Shown here in pieces: positions 34,551 through 42,763 of a stretch of DNA of 64,000 bases. The stretch's first letter is position 1. Each line of letters begins with the position of its first letter. This stretch comes from Candidatus Woesearchaeota archaeon (GTDB taxonomy: Archaea; Nanobdellota; Nanobdellia; Woesearchaeales; GCA-2686295). Location: contig JABMPT010000011.1 in the NCBI GenBank assembly GCA_013202845.1, forward strand, positions 1-64,000, in the 5' to 3' direction. The position numbers and the translations under genes are program-made. A model generated the notes under the pieces. It was not told where the DNA came from. It did not search any database and saw only the letters and a list, made by a program, of their open reading frames with translations.

Positions 34551-35708
34551 TTATTGTCCTCCCAGTTTCAATTCCTGCAATCCATATGTTTCAAATTCTT
34601 CTTGTATTGCTTTTCCGAGTTCTGGTCCATGCCCACTTTGCTTGAAAACTGTTGGCAAAATGTCTGGTGCGTTCAGCATTGCATGGTATGGAAATTTAGA
34701 GTCCGTAAATGCTTGAGCTACACTCATCCCACCCGGATATTCCAACCCACTCGCACTTTCGTATATTTTTCTGAAAGCTTCAACGACTGCATCATCGTCC
34801 AAACCTGGAATAGGCGAATACTCCATTCTATTTGACAATGCAATCTGCCTTACAACATTTATTCCTGAGTCTCTTAAATGATGTGCGCTTGCTAAAGAAG
34901 AAGTTCCTGTGGTTGTAACATCTTCAATTTGCACAATACCATCATATGTAAGGTCATACAATGAAGGTTCATTGACAAAGAAAAGTTCAAGTCCTTTTAT
35001 TTGTGGTGTTTTATTGAATGCGCCTAATGTCAAAGCATCTTTTGTGTTTAGGCCTGTGTAGACAACTCCAACTATTTCTGTGTTCGGCATTGTGAATAAA
35101 GATTCGAATATTTCTTCTTTAGCATAATCTCCATCTATAACCAGAACTGTTTTTCCTTTTGGCATACCTACAAATTTATTTTGGTCTTTTTCATCGCCAT
35201 GTGATTTTGTCACTGTTCTAAACATTGGCAAATTCGATTTCTCTAGACTGAAATTATGAGATTTAGCCCATTCAAACTGTGTTATAAGACCAAGTTCCCT
35301 TGCTGGTGTATACGCAGGATAACCTATAAAACAGTCAGGGTCTAAACTTTTCGTTTTATCAATAATATTTCCTGCAATTTGCGTAAGTTCATCAGGGTTC
35401 AATGTTTTACGTGCCTGAGGATCTTTCAGGATTGGAGAACTTTCAATATGACTCATAACAACTCCAATCTTTGTTGCACCTTCTGGAACTCCATAGTATG
35501 TCAGGCTTTTATCATCTACATTCCAATTAAACGCTATAACATGCTTAGCCAATTCATATAATGTGGCTGCATTGTTTGTCACATCCCTCCAATTGATGTA
35601 CCAGTGAGACTCTCTTTTTGACTTTAATGTAAATACTTCTGGCTTTATACCAACAACTTCTTGTTCTAGAACAAATTTTTTGAATTTAACTTGATCAAAT
35701 TCACCCAT
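34551..35708 (-). CDS. pyrE: Orotate phosphoribosyltransferase-like protein (long form)
   Basis: 385 residues. The PRPP-binding loop VQIEDVTTTGTSSLASAHHL is diagnostic of type I phosphoribosyltransferases. The pairing with pyrF and the N-terminal FVLEQEVVGIKPEVFTLKSK, with RESHWYINWRD, support orotate as substrate. It is much longer than ordinary PyrE (about 180-220): extra sequence lies in the middle and at the C-terminus (GLEYPGGMSVAQAFTDSKF). No other de novo pyrimidine genes are in the window. A TATA-like TAAATTTAT lies near 35760. Confidence 0.82.
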   Translation of the reverse strand: MGEFDQVKFKKFVLEQEVVGIKPEVFTLKSKRESHWYINWRDVTNNAATLYELAKHVIAFNWNVDDKSLTYYGVPEGATKIGVVMSHIESSPILKDPQARKTLNPDELTQIAGNIIDKTKSLDPDCFIGYPAYTPARELGLITQFEWAKSHNFSLEKSNLPMFRTVTKSHGDEKDQNKFVGMPKGKTVLVIDGDYAKEEIFESLFTMPNTEIVGVVYTGLNTKDALTLGAFNKTPQIKGLELFFVNEPSLYDLTYDGIVQIEDVTTTGTSSLASAHHLRDSGINVVRQIALSNRMEYSPIPGLDDDAVVEAFRKIYESASGLEYPGGMSVAQAFTDSKFPYHAMLNAPDILPTVFKQSGHGPELGKAIQEEFETYGLQELKLGGQ

Positions 35709-35827
35709 TTAATGCACCCCGCAAGTACTTGAAAGAAGGGACAGTATTAAATTATATAAATTTATCTATTCTAAAATAGTAACAACTTAGCAAAGTATTT
35801 AAATATTATATTGCTCCTAGAACGAAA

Positions 35828-36285
35828 ATGTCCAACAGCGATGTGCATTTAAGCAAGAAAAAAGTACTAGAACTTCTTAAGGACGCGAGTCATTTAAGAG
35901 AACTGTATGCCCAAGAAAACAGGAGAAGTTCTGGGCAACCATATGATTACGGCAGCATAGATAACATTGCTCTACGCTTATTTGAAAGACAGGAAGGGAT
36001 CATAATTATAGATATCAGATTAAGCAAGAGCAACCTGAAAATACACGGTCAAATTGGTAGAGTAGAAGAAAACGGAGGTTTATTGTTCGCTTTGTCAGAA
36101 ACAAAAACTATGTTCTAGATGACTTCTCAGGAACAACTATCGCACGTTTTGGTGAGAGTCTATGTGATATTCTAACTGAAAGAGCAACAAATGGTTCACC
36201 AGAGGTAAGATCGCTAATGCCAACCAGTACAGTGGGATACTGCAGGAGAACAAAAGCACATATACACAATTATGCAACGTCATAA
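35828..36285 (+). pseudogene. Frameshifted small gene of unknown function
   Basis: A leaderless start (TATA-like TATTTAAAT 26 nt upstream) opens a frame of 96 codons ending at 36118. In the -1 frame, coding continues from about 36079 (FIVRFVRNKNYVLDDFSGTT) to a TAA at 36285, with sensible composition through IARFGESLCDILTER. Joined near 36076-36090, the two frames give about 151 residues. The sequence could be a disabled gene, a consensus error or a programmed frameshift. No family is recognised; residues 50-85 look like a beta-strand pair (GIIIIDIRLSKSNLKIHGQI). Confidence 0.55.
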
Positions 36286-36350
36286 TTCAGAAAGCAGGAA
36301 CAGAAGAACTAAAACCCATCCCTTAAAATCACTTATGGTTGTTTTTAAAA

Positions 36351-39300
36351 TTATTGCAAATCATATCGATTTATAGCCAATCTTTTATCTTCACCCGTTT
36401 CTGTTATCACAGCTATCATCGCCTTCCTATCAGGTCTTATCTTAAACACTTTGCATTCTCCAAATTCTTCATGGAAAAATTTTTGTTTTGCTACTGGCGA
36501 CATCTTAGGAGTATATATCACCAAGTCACCATCCTCAGTTCTTAGCTCGTCAGCTGTCGAGAAGATTGCAGTGACAGGTCTGAAGAACAGTCTGCTAATG
36601 GGAATCCTTCCATCGACAAGATTATTGTATAATGCTTGGAAGGTCTCTAATTGTTCATCTGAAGCCTGACCCAGTGTGCCTTCCTCGAGCCTTGAGACTA
36701 AGCTTCGGTCAAAGCTAGTGTTCCTGACATAGAACCCAATCATCAGACGAGGCGATTTAGGCACTAACTGATGCTTTTCTCTTATATAAAGTTTAGTTTT
36801 GTTCATAAAAGCCTGTATCTGTTGAGTGTTTTTTCCAATCAGACCTGTTTGTTTTTTTATGATGTCAAAATATGCATTTGGCAACTCCAGTTTTATGCCT
36901 CGCCTTTTCCTTTCCTTAGCATTCATATTCAACACTTGGATACGTTTAAGAAGAGCAACGTAAACACTGCTTGGAATTGTTTCCAGCTTACCATCGGCTT
37001 CTCCTAATAAGCAGTCCTTCATAGTGTTCTGGGTTGTTTGACCAGCTTCTGCAAAGTAAAGAATTTTATGCTGGAAGTTATTAAACACTCTCTGATACTT
37101 TGATTCAAGAACAGATTCAGCATCTTCAACTGCTTCAAGCACTCTTTCAGAAAGGATTTCATTTCCAAAAGAGATCATCTTAAGAGGCACTCCATCATTG
37201 TCAACAATTGTTTTGGCGATTGCTTCCAACGCAGACATGTCGCATGCAGGAACAGTCTTGGTTCTTCCAGCAACTGTATTTGAGAAATACTCAGTGCTCC
37301 TTTGAAGCTTGTGTTGTTTACTAAACGCTTTTACTAAAAATTCTGCAAAGTACTTTGAGGGAAAAATATTTTGTCTTTCAGACGTAAACTGGATCAGCTT
37401 CAAGAACTCATCATAAGGAACCGATTCTGTTCTTTCAGAGAGCTCTGCAAACACATAACCCGACGATTTGACTTGTGGTCTGATCGTTTTAATTATGTTT
37501 CTTGCATGTCTGACTCGGCTTCTTGGTCCTGTGAAATTGCCTTTTCTATCCACTCTACCAAAAAACTTATTAGGCAAGTCAAGGTTTTCATCTGAGTCAC
37601 CAGAAATTATTTTCTTTGTTTCCTCAAAATGTGTTTGCATTCTTTCAAGTATGACTCGCTTGGCAAGTCTTTTGGGCTCTCTGTAATCTGAGAATGCAAG
37701 GGTTGTTAAAGATAATTCAAGAGCATAATATTTATCCTCTGCATTATTATCCCATGGCTTCACTCTAAAGTGCTCTTTAATCAAAGCCATTTCTTTAGCT
37801 GCCAGAGCAGTTATCTGTGAAGCAGGAACAAATTTTCCACCAAGAGCCACTTTCACATCTATTCCATCAGATTCAATATCATTTCCTGTTTCTAATGCTG
37901 CTTTGAAAACATCTTTAGCTATCTTCTCAAGACTATTTAGATTCTCTTCAGAAAAGAAATTACTTTTCAGAGTTAGCCCGAGTTTCTTGTTCATCTGTTT
38001 TCGGAAGTAAGTCAGGAATTTGGCGTGTGGGAGAACATCCTGACTTTCATAAGCTTCTTGCAAAACTTGATGAAACATACCAGCAGGAACCGACTTTACT
38101 GTTTTCTTTCTTGGTCTCTTGCCAATGAAAGCACCATTTGCATCTACCTCGCCAAAATATTCTTTAGGAAGATCAATCTTCTTATCAGATTTACCAGCAA
38201 CAATCTTTTCAAGAGTGTTGACAAACCTATTCACTTTTTTAAGCAAGAGAGCATCTGAAGTAACCACTAATTCACTCAACGTCTGGTACACTGTTTGGAA
38301 TGGAGTAGAGAATTCATCCGCAAGATAATTTTGCCATGCATTGGGACTCCATGGTTTCTTATTGTAATGGCTTTCAATCAGACTCTCAGCTCCATCAAGC
38401 AGCTTAGCTCCATCAAGCAGCTTATTGATCTTGGAAGAAAGAACCCTTTCACCAAGATGAGCTTTTCCAATAGGAACTCCTTTTTTCTCAACATATTCAG
38501 TTACAGCGTTAACAGCATCATAAAATTCTTTTCCAACAGTTTCTTGTTTCGACAAAGTAGAATCATTAAGAGCTAGCTTTCCAATTGTTATATTAGAACC
38601 TTTTTGAGCTTCAGCTATTACAAATCTTAAATAACTAGGATAATCAAATAAATCCTGTTTTTTGAAACCTTCTTTCAACAAACTAATTAGATCTTCAGCA
38701 GGCATAGTTTTAGGTTTTGTTGGTTTAAAAACATTGGATGTTATTTCATTAACTGCAAAGAAAAGACTTGCAGATACATTTGTTTTTTTAAGATATCCGG
38801 GACTGAGAATTTGTTCTGAAGCACGAATACCCTCATAATATTCAAGCTTTTCTATCAAATACTGTCTCACTTGACTTTTATTCAAATCTAAAGAACTATA
38901 TAAAATATCAAGCCTTCTCTGGATCCATTTTCCCGGAACTCTTTTTCCAAGATTCTCAAACATATTATCTGAAGCAAGGTTTCTTAGAGTTTCAACCTTC
39001 CAATACATCTGCTGAAATAAATTGCTTGGGAACTCAGTAAGATTTCCATCAAGCGCAGCTTGCAAAGTCGCGTTCCACCCTTCAGATTGTTTTCCAGCAA
39101 AGAAATCAATCAATACTCCTTGCGATACAAATTTGTAACCTTTAGTAATAGCCAATAGCTCTTCTCCTTCTTCAACAAGATTCTTTGCGCACTCAGGACT
39201 AACAAATCTAACAGTTTCAAGATAATCTAATTCGATTCCTCCATTGGATGTCAAATCCTTACAAACATTCAAAATAGCTTCATCCAAAGGTTCAGAAATA

Positions 39301-39521
39301 TCAGTTTCTTCATTTCCAATAGTATTAAGATCATCAATTGCAGTAGTATCTTCAACTCCTAATTCATGAACAAGCTGAGTTACGTATGCAAGTGCATCTG
39401 ATGGTAGAAAAGGTTCTTGGGAATGTATAATACGTTCCAGTCTCTGTCTTGATGTTCCTGGCACCCACCTCATCTCTGCCTGGCTATTCCCAGTATGAGC
39501 TGCTGCATCACTACTCCCCAT
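36351..39521 (-). CDS. 1056-residue repeat protein of unknown function
   Basis: Mostly alpha-helical, with no signal peptide or membrane helix. At least five diverged modules begin with a Pro-containing head: TEFPSNLFQQMYWK (about 159), KTMPAEDLISLLKE (272), KSVPAGMFHQVLQE (475), ESVPYDEFLKLIQF (699) and ETIPSSVYVALLKR (844). Some modules end with a conserved segment such as LPKEYFGEVDANGAFIGKR or LPNKFFGRVDRKGNFTGPR. The C-terminal 60 residues (FFHEEFGECKVFKI, then AVITETGEDKRLAI) resemble a Tudor/SH3-like nucleic-acid or helicase-partner domain. The N-terminus contains an Arg-rich TSRQRLERII segment. No catalytic motif was recognised. It is transcribed alone. Confidence 0.75.
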   Translation of the reverse strand: MGSSDAAAHTGNSQAEMRWVPGTSRQRLERIIHSQEPFLPSDALAYVTQLVHELGVEDTTAIDDLNTIGNEETDISEPLDEAILNVCKDLTSNGGIELDYLETVRFVSPECAKNLVEEGEELLAITKGYKFVSQGVLIDFFAGKQSEGWNATLQAALDGNLTEFPSNLFQQMYWKVETLRNLASDNMFENLGKRVPGKWIQRRLDILYSSLDLNKSQVRQYLIEKLEYYEGIRASEQILSPGYLKKTNVSASLFFAVNEITSNVFKPTKPKTMPAEDLISLLKEGFKKQDLFDYPSYLRFVIAEAQKGSNITIGKLALNDSTLSKQETVGKEFYDAVNAVTEYVEKKGVPIGKAHLGERVLSSKINKLLDGAKLLDGAESLIESHYNKKPWSPNAWQNYLADEFSTPFQTVYQTLSELVVTSDALLLKKVNRFVNTLEKIVAGKSDKKIDLPKEYFGEVDANGAFIGKRPRKKTVKSVPAGMFHQVLQEAYESQDVLPHAKFLTYFRKQMNKKLGLTLKSNFFSEENLNSLEKIAKDVFKAALETGNDIESDGIDVKVALGGKFVPASQITALAAKEMALIKEHFRVKPWDNNAEDKYYALELSLTTLAFSDYREPKRLAKRVILERMQTHFEETKKIISGDSDENLDLPNKFFGRVDRKGNFTGPRSRVRHARNIIKTIRPQVKSSGYVFAELSERTESVPYDEFLKLIQFTSERQNIFPSKYFAEFLVKAFSKQHKLQRSTEYFSNTVAGRTKTVPACDMSALEAIAKTIVDNDGVPLKMISFGNEILSERVLEAVEDAESVLESKYQRVFNNFQHKILYFAEAGQTTQNTMKDCLLGEADGKLETIPSSVYVALLKRIQVLNMNAKERKRRGIKLELPNAYFDIIKKQTGLIGKNTQQIQAFMNKTKLYIREKHQLVPKSPRLMIGFYVRNTSFDRSLVSRLEEGTLGQASDEQLETFQALYNNLVDGRIPISRLFFRPVTAIFSTADELRTEDGDLVIYTPKMSPVAKQKFFHEEFGECKVFKIRPDRKAMIAVITETGEDKRLAINRYDLQ
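38388..38423. repeat. 18-bp exact tandem duplication inside the 1056-residue gene
   Basis: AGCTCCATCAAGCAGCTT occurs twice without a gap (38388-38405 and 38406-38423), adding six residues in frame (KLLDGA twice). It looks like a recent slippage event. Confidence 0.9.
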
Positions 39522-39624
39522 TATGAAAGTTTTGGAGTGTTAGCTAGTATATATATCTTTCTGAGAAGACCACTGGGAAGTTAAGAAAACCAAGCTTTAA
39601 ATAAAATTTTATATTCCCAACATC

Positions 39625-40077
39625 ATGACTGACTTAAAAAAGATAAGAGACAACATTATTGAAAATGGTTTTCCTGAATTGATGTCTATAGATATTTGGA
39701 TAGACTGGAAAAAATTAAAAGACGCTCTTATTGAATACGGCGGGTTAACAGAAGAAGGGTTCTACATAGAAGTCGATAAATCATTGAGAGATGCTCCAAC
39801 AGAAGTCATAGAAGGAGGATTAGCTCATGATTTAACACATATTCTAACTGATGTACAACAAGGAAGAAACCTCACGCTTAAAGACAGACTAGCTTACAAA
39901 ATTTCAAAAAAATACAAAACTTTAGACGAGAGAAATACTGATGTAACAGCAATTTTAAGAGGATACGGTTCTCAATTATTAGCATTCTTACAATACGCAG
40001 AAGAAAAAGACTTTCCTCATTACCAAGAAGATGGTCTTTCTATTAGGGAAATTTCTGCACTTGTAAATAAGGAATAG
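39625..40077 (+). CDS. Zincin-like protein with altered metal motif
   Basis: 150 residues. EGGLAHDLTHILTDVQQG resembles the HExxH helix of small archaeal zincin metalloproteases, with Asp in place of the catalytic Glu. DERNTDVTAILRGYGSQLLA supplies the usual downstream acidic motif. Either the family tolerates Asp or this copy is inactive. There is no signal peptide. The start is leaderless (TTTAAATA at 39597-39604, 25 nt upstream). It converges on aIF2 gamma with a 10-nt gap. Confidence 0.55.
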   Translation: MTDLKKIRDNIIENGFPELMSIDIWIDWKKLKDALIEYGGLTEEGFYIEVDKSLRDAPTEVIEGGLAHDLTHILTDVQQGRNLTLKDRLAYKISKKYKTLDERNTDVTAILRGYGSQLLAFLQYAEEKDFPHYQEDGLSIREISALVNKE

Positions 40078-40087
40078 AAAAACAGAA

Positions 40088-41368
40088 CTATTCTTTTATT
40101 GCACCATAACCAATCAATCTAAACCTTGTGCCGACTTTTCTGCTGATGGTTACTTTGCTGCCGACTTCTGCGCATATTGGTTTTTTCAAGCGGCATTTGA
40201 ACTGGTTCTTGCCAAGCTCTTCAACAAAGCCGACTGTTGCTGCGCTATTAACATTTAACATAAGAACTTCACTCATCTTTATCGGTTCGACAGTTTCTTC
40301 TTTTTCACTTCCTATAACCTTGTCTAGAAGATTTGTTTCAAGTGTGAGTTCATACCATACAGGCGGAAGCTTGTCTGATAATCCAACTAGGTTTCCAACC
40401 AATTTGTCAGAACTGACAACACTGGAATCAAGAGTTGTCATTATAGCTACTGATCCTCCAGAGCCAATCTCCTTCACAGAAGCACTTCCAGTCATGCAAG
40501 ATGTAACCTTGGTTACTATAGGCTTCGCAACTATCTTGTTCTGTTCCTCAACAATGCGTCCAGGTTTTATCTCTATCTTGTCGCCAACTTTTATCCTTCC
40601 TTCCAAGATTGCCCCTCCCAAAACACCGCCTTTCAAATCCTTAGGTTTGAATCCTGGCTTGTTGATGTCAAAGCTTCTGGCTACAAACATAATAGGGTCT
40701 TTCCCTGTAGGCCTCTTTGGTGTTGGAATATTCTTTTCCAAAGCCTCGATCAAGAAACCAACATTGACTCCTTTCTGAGCGCTAAGAGGGATTATAGGAG
40801 ATTTCTCATAATCTGTCCCTTTCAAAAACCCTTTTATCTGCTTGTAGTTTCTCAAAGCCCTATCCTTTGGAACCAAATCAATCTTGTTCTGGACAATAAC
40901 TAAATTCTTGATACCTGCAATCTGCAAGCCCATCAAATGCTCCCTTGTCTGCGGTTGAGGACATGTCTCGTTAGCAGCAATTAGTAAAATTGCTCCATCC
41001 ATTATCCTAGCACCGGAAAGCATTGTTGCCATAAGACTCTCATGCCCAGGCGCATCAACAAATGAAACTTTTCTGAGAACTGTATAAGCTTTCTTTTCCT
41101 TGTCAGCCTTAGCCTGACTTGTATATTCTCCCTTCTTGGTCTTTACAAAAACAGTGTCCGCATAGCCAAGCCTAATTGTGATACCTCTCTTGATTTCTTC
41201 AGAATGAGTATCAGTCCATTTGCCTGAAAGTTGCTCTGTAAGAGTTGTCTTTCCGTGGTCTACATGTCCAACTAAGCCAATATTGACTTCAGGCATTAAA
41301 TCTTCTTTTTTCTCAGTCTTTGACTGAGATTCAGAATTTTTTTTTGATTCTGTTTTCTTTCCAGCCAT
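40088..41368 (-). CDS. Translation initiation factor aIF2 subunit gamma
   Basis: 426 residues. The GTPase motifs are GHVDHGKTTLTEQLSG (P-loop), DAPGHE, and NKID. The GTPase domain is followed by two beta-barrels ending FRLIGYGAI. It carries Met-tRNAi in the aIF2 complex. ATG 41368 is preferred to GTG 41377 because TTTATAAAT (41392-41400) lies 26-28 nt upstream, giving a leaderless mRNA. The zinc-knuckle cysteines commonly found after RLGYAD in archaeal aIF2 gamma are absent here (RLGYADTVFVKTKKGEYTSQ). The Ser/Lys-rich N-terminal tail is encoded over a perfect 8-bp hairpin (41311-41329). Confidence 0.95.
   Translation of the reverse strand: MAGKKTESKKNSESQSKTEKKEDLMPEVNIGLVGHVDHGKTTLTEQLSGKWTDTHSEEIKRGITIRLGYADTVFVKTKKGEYTSQAKADKEKKAYTVLRKVSFVDAPGHESLMATMLSGARIMDGAILLIAANETCPQPQTREHLMGLQIAGIKNLVIVQNKIDLVPKDRALRNYKQIKGFLKGTDYEKSPIIPLSAQKGVNVGFLIEALEKNIPTPKRPTGKDPIMFVARSFDINKPGFKPKDLKGGVLGGAILEGRIKVGDKIEIKPGRIVEEQNKIVAKPIVTKVTSCMTGSASVKEIGSGGSVAIMTTLDSSVVSSDKLVGNLVGLSDKLPPVWYELTLETNLLDKVIGSEKEETVEPIKMSEVLMLNVNSAATVGFVEELGKNQFKCRLKKPICAEVGSKVTISRKVGTRFRLIGYGAIKE
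41311..41329. repeat. Perfect 8-bp hairpin inside the aIF2 gamma N-terminal tail
   Basis: TCTCAGTC, loop TTT, GACTGAGA, lying in codons for the disordered ESQSKTEK segment before the GTPase domain. Confidence 0.75.
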
Positions 41369-41390
41369 TATAGTCACGGAAATACTGCCT

Positions 41391-41447
41391 TTTTATAAAT
41401 ATTGCCCAAAGAAAACTTTTATAAATGGTCTATAATTCCAAGCAAGA
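41391..41447. promoter_or_regulatory. Divergent leaderless promoters for aIF2 gamma and uS7
   Basis: Back-to-back TATA boxes: TTTATAAAT at 41392-41400 (minus strand, for aIF2 gamma) and TTTATAAA at 41418-41425 (plus strand, for uS7). Each lies about 26 nt from its start codon, so both mRNAs should begin at or next to ATG. Confidence 0.75.
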
Positions 41448-42047
41448 ATGGCAAATATAGAAGCTTTTAACAGGTGGGATTGCTCAGCTATTAAAGTTGA
41501 GGATCCTGGTTTGCAGAGATACATAAACATCAAACCAGTTATAGTTCCAAAGACTGGTGCAAGGTATGCTGGCAACCGATTCCACAAGTCAAAATTATTC
41601 ATAGTTGAAAGGCTTATTAACAGAGTTATGGTGCCGGGTCACAAAGGTAAGAAGCACAAGATTTCTAGCGGATCCTGCACAGGCAAATCAACAACTGCTT
41701 ACGACATTGTAGAAAAGGCTTTCAAGATAATCGAGAAGAAAACCAATAAGAATCCTATAGAGGTTTTTGTCAAAGCATTGGAAAACGCTGCTCCAAGAGA
41801 AGAGATAGTAGCAATCGAATATGGAGGAGCAAGGTATCCTAAAGCTGTTGAATGCGCCCCACAAAGAAGGATTGACACTGCCTTGAAGATGATGACCCAG
41901 GGCGCTTACCAGAAAACATTTAGTTCTAAAAAGAAAGCAGAATCTTGTCTGGCTGACGAAATAATAGCAGCTTACCAATTAAGTCATACTTCAAACGCAA
42001 TTGCTAAGAAGTTAGAGTTGGAAAGGCAGGCTGATGCAAGCAAATAG
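41448..42047 (+). CDS. rps7: Small ribosomal subunit protein uS7
   Basis: 199 residues. RLINRVMVPGHKGKKHKISS, AYDIVEKAFKIIEKKT and ALENAAPREEIVAIEYGGAR, then APQRRIDTALKMM, are the uS7 core, with the C-terminal helix AIAKKLELERQADASK. The archaeal/eukaryotic N-terminal extension is present. It initiates assembly of the 30S head by binding 16S rRNA. It starts leaderless. In many archaea it is beside EF-2 and S12; here it stands divergent from aIF2 gamma. Confidence 0.95.
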   Translation: MANIEAFNRWDCSAIKVEDPGLQRYINIKPVIVPKTGARYAGNRFHKSKLFIVERLINRVMVPGHKGKKHKISSGSCTGKSTTAYDIVEKAFKIIEKKTNKNPIEVFVKALENAAPREEIVAIEYGGARYPKAVECAPQRRIDTALKMMTQGAYQKTFSSKKKAESCLADEIIAAYQLSHTSNAIAKKLELERQADASK

Positions 42048-42059
42048 TAAAAAATTCTT

Positions 42060-42719
42060 TCACAGTAAATCCTCAAAATTGATCACTGGTTTTGTAAACT
42101 TCTTATAGTCGCCATATGCTATCCTTTCGCATGCTGTGTTGACAAAGCATTCTATGAACGGGAAGTCTTCCAAGCGGTCAAATTCCACATTGTTGTTGAC
42201 TAAGAAATAGAATTCTTTATCAGGATATTTTTCCTTGATCTTTTCGAATAACCTTAATTTGTTCTGGCCCTGCTTTGTGGTTACCAACACTCCAATGTTC
42301 TTGCTTATAACGAACTCTGACTTTGCAGCAGCTAATCTCTTCCTAGTCATATCTGCATCTTTCTTTGTTAGCAAGGAATACTTTTTCTGCGCTTGGTTGT
42401 AGATATGCACTGGCTTGTCATTCTTTATTATCAATGCTTCTGGGTGAAACATTCCATCTCCAATGTAGAAGAAAGCTTCAAAATCCCCTTCAACTTTTTC
42501 TGTGTCGCATCCAAGCAATTGCCCTTCATACATTGTATGCCTTGGCTTTGTCAGCAAAACTTTTTTTCCTGCTTTCTCCAACTGCTTAATAAGAGAATCT
42601 TTTTGCTCTATCAACTGCGCTGTCATGAAGAGCATTATCTTTTTCGGGACTTTGTCTAGAACATTCTTTGGAATGGTCACTTTTTTATCATATTTTGCTT
42701 CGACAAAGTATGTCTTCAT
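42060..42719 (-). CDS. Dph2-like diphthamide synthesis protein lacking domain 1
   Basis: 219 residues against about 340 in archaeal Dph2. The retained part has GQLLGCDTEK and FIECFVNTACERIAYGDY, which correspond to the second and third conserved cysteines that bind the 4Fe-4S cluster. FFYIGDGMFHPEAL is also typical. The N-terminal third, which supplies the first cluster cysteine, is missing, and the frame upstream does not contain it. Dph2 normally transfers a 3-amino-3-carboxypropyl group from S-adenosylmethionine to EF-2 histidine. It converges with uS7 (12-nt gap). Confidence 0.82.
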   Translation of the reverse strand: MKTYFVEAKYDKKVTIPKNVLDKVPKKIMLFMTAQLIEQKDSLIKQLEKAGKKVLLTKPRHTMYEGQLLGCDTEKVEGDFEAFFYIGDGMFHPEALIIKNDKPVHIYNQAQKKYSLLTKKDADMTRKRLAAAKSEFVISKNIGVLVTTKQGQNKLRLFEKIKEKYPDKEFYFLVNNNVEFDRLEDFPFIECFVNTACERIAYGDYKKFTKPVINFEDLL

Positions 42720-42763
42720 AAAATATTGAAAGAATAATTGTTTTAAAAATCTTATTAAACTAA

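Noticed and set aside
40072-40093. GAATAG/CTATTC inverted repeat between convergent genes
   Set aside because: It is explained by both genes ending in GAA TAG. The arms coincide with the two stop codons.
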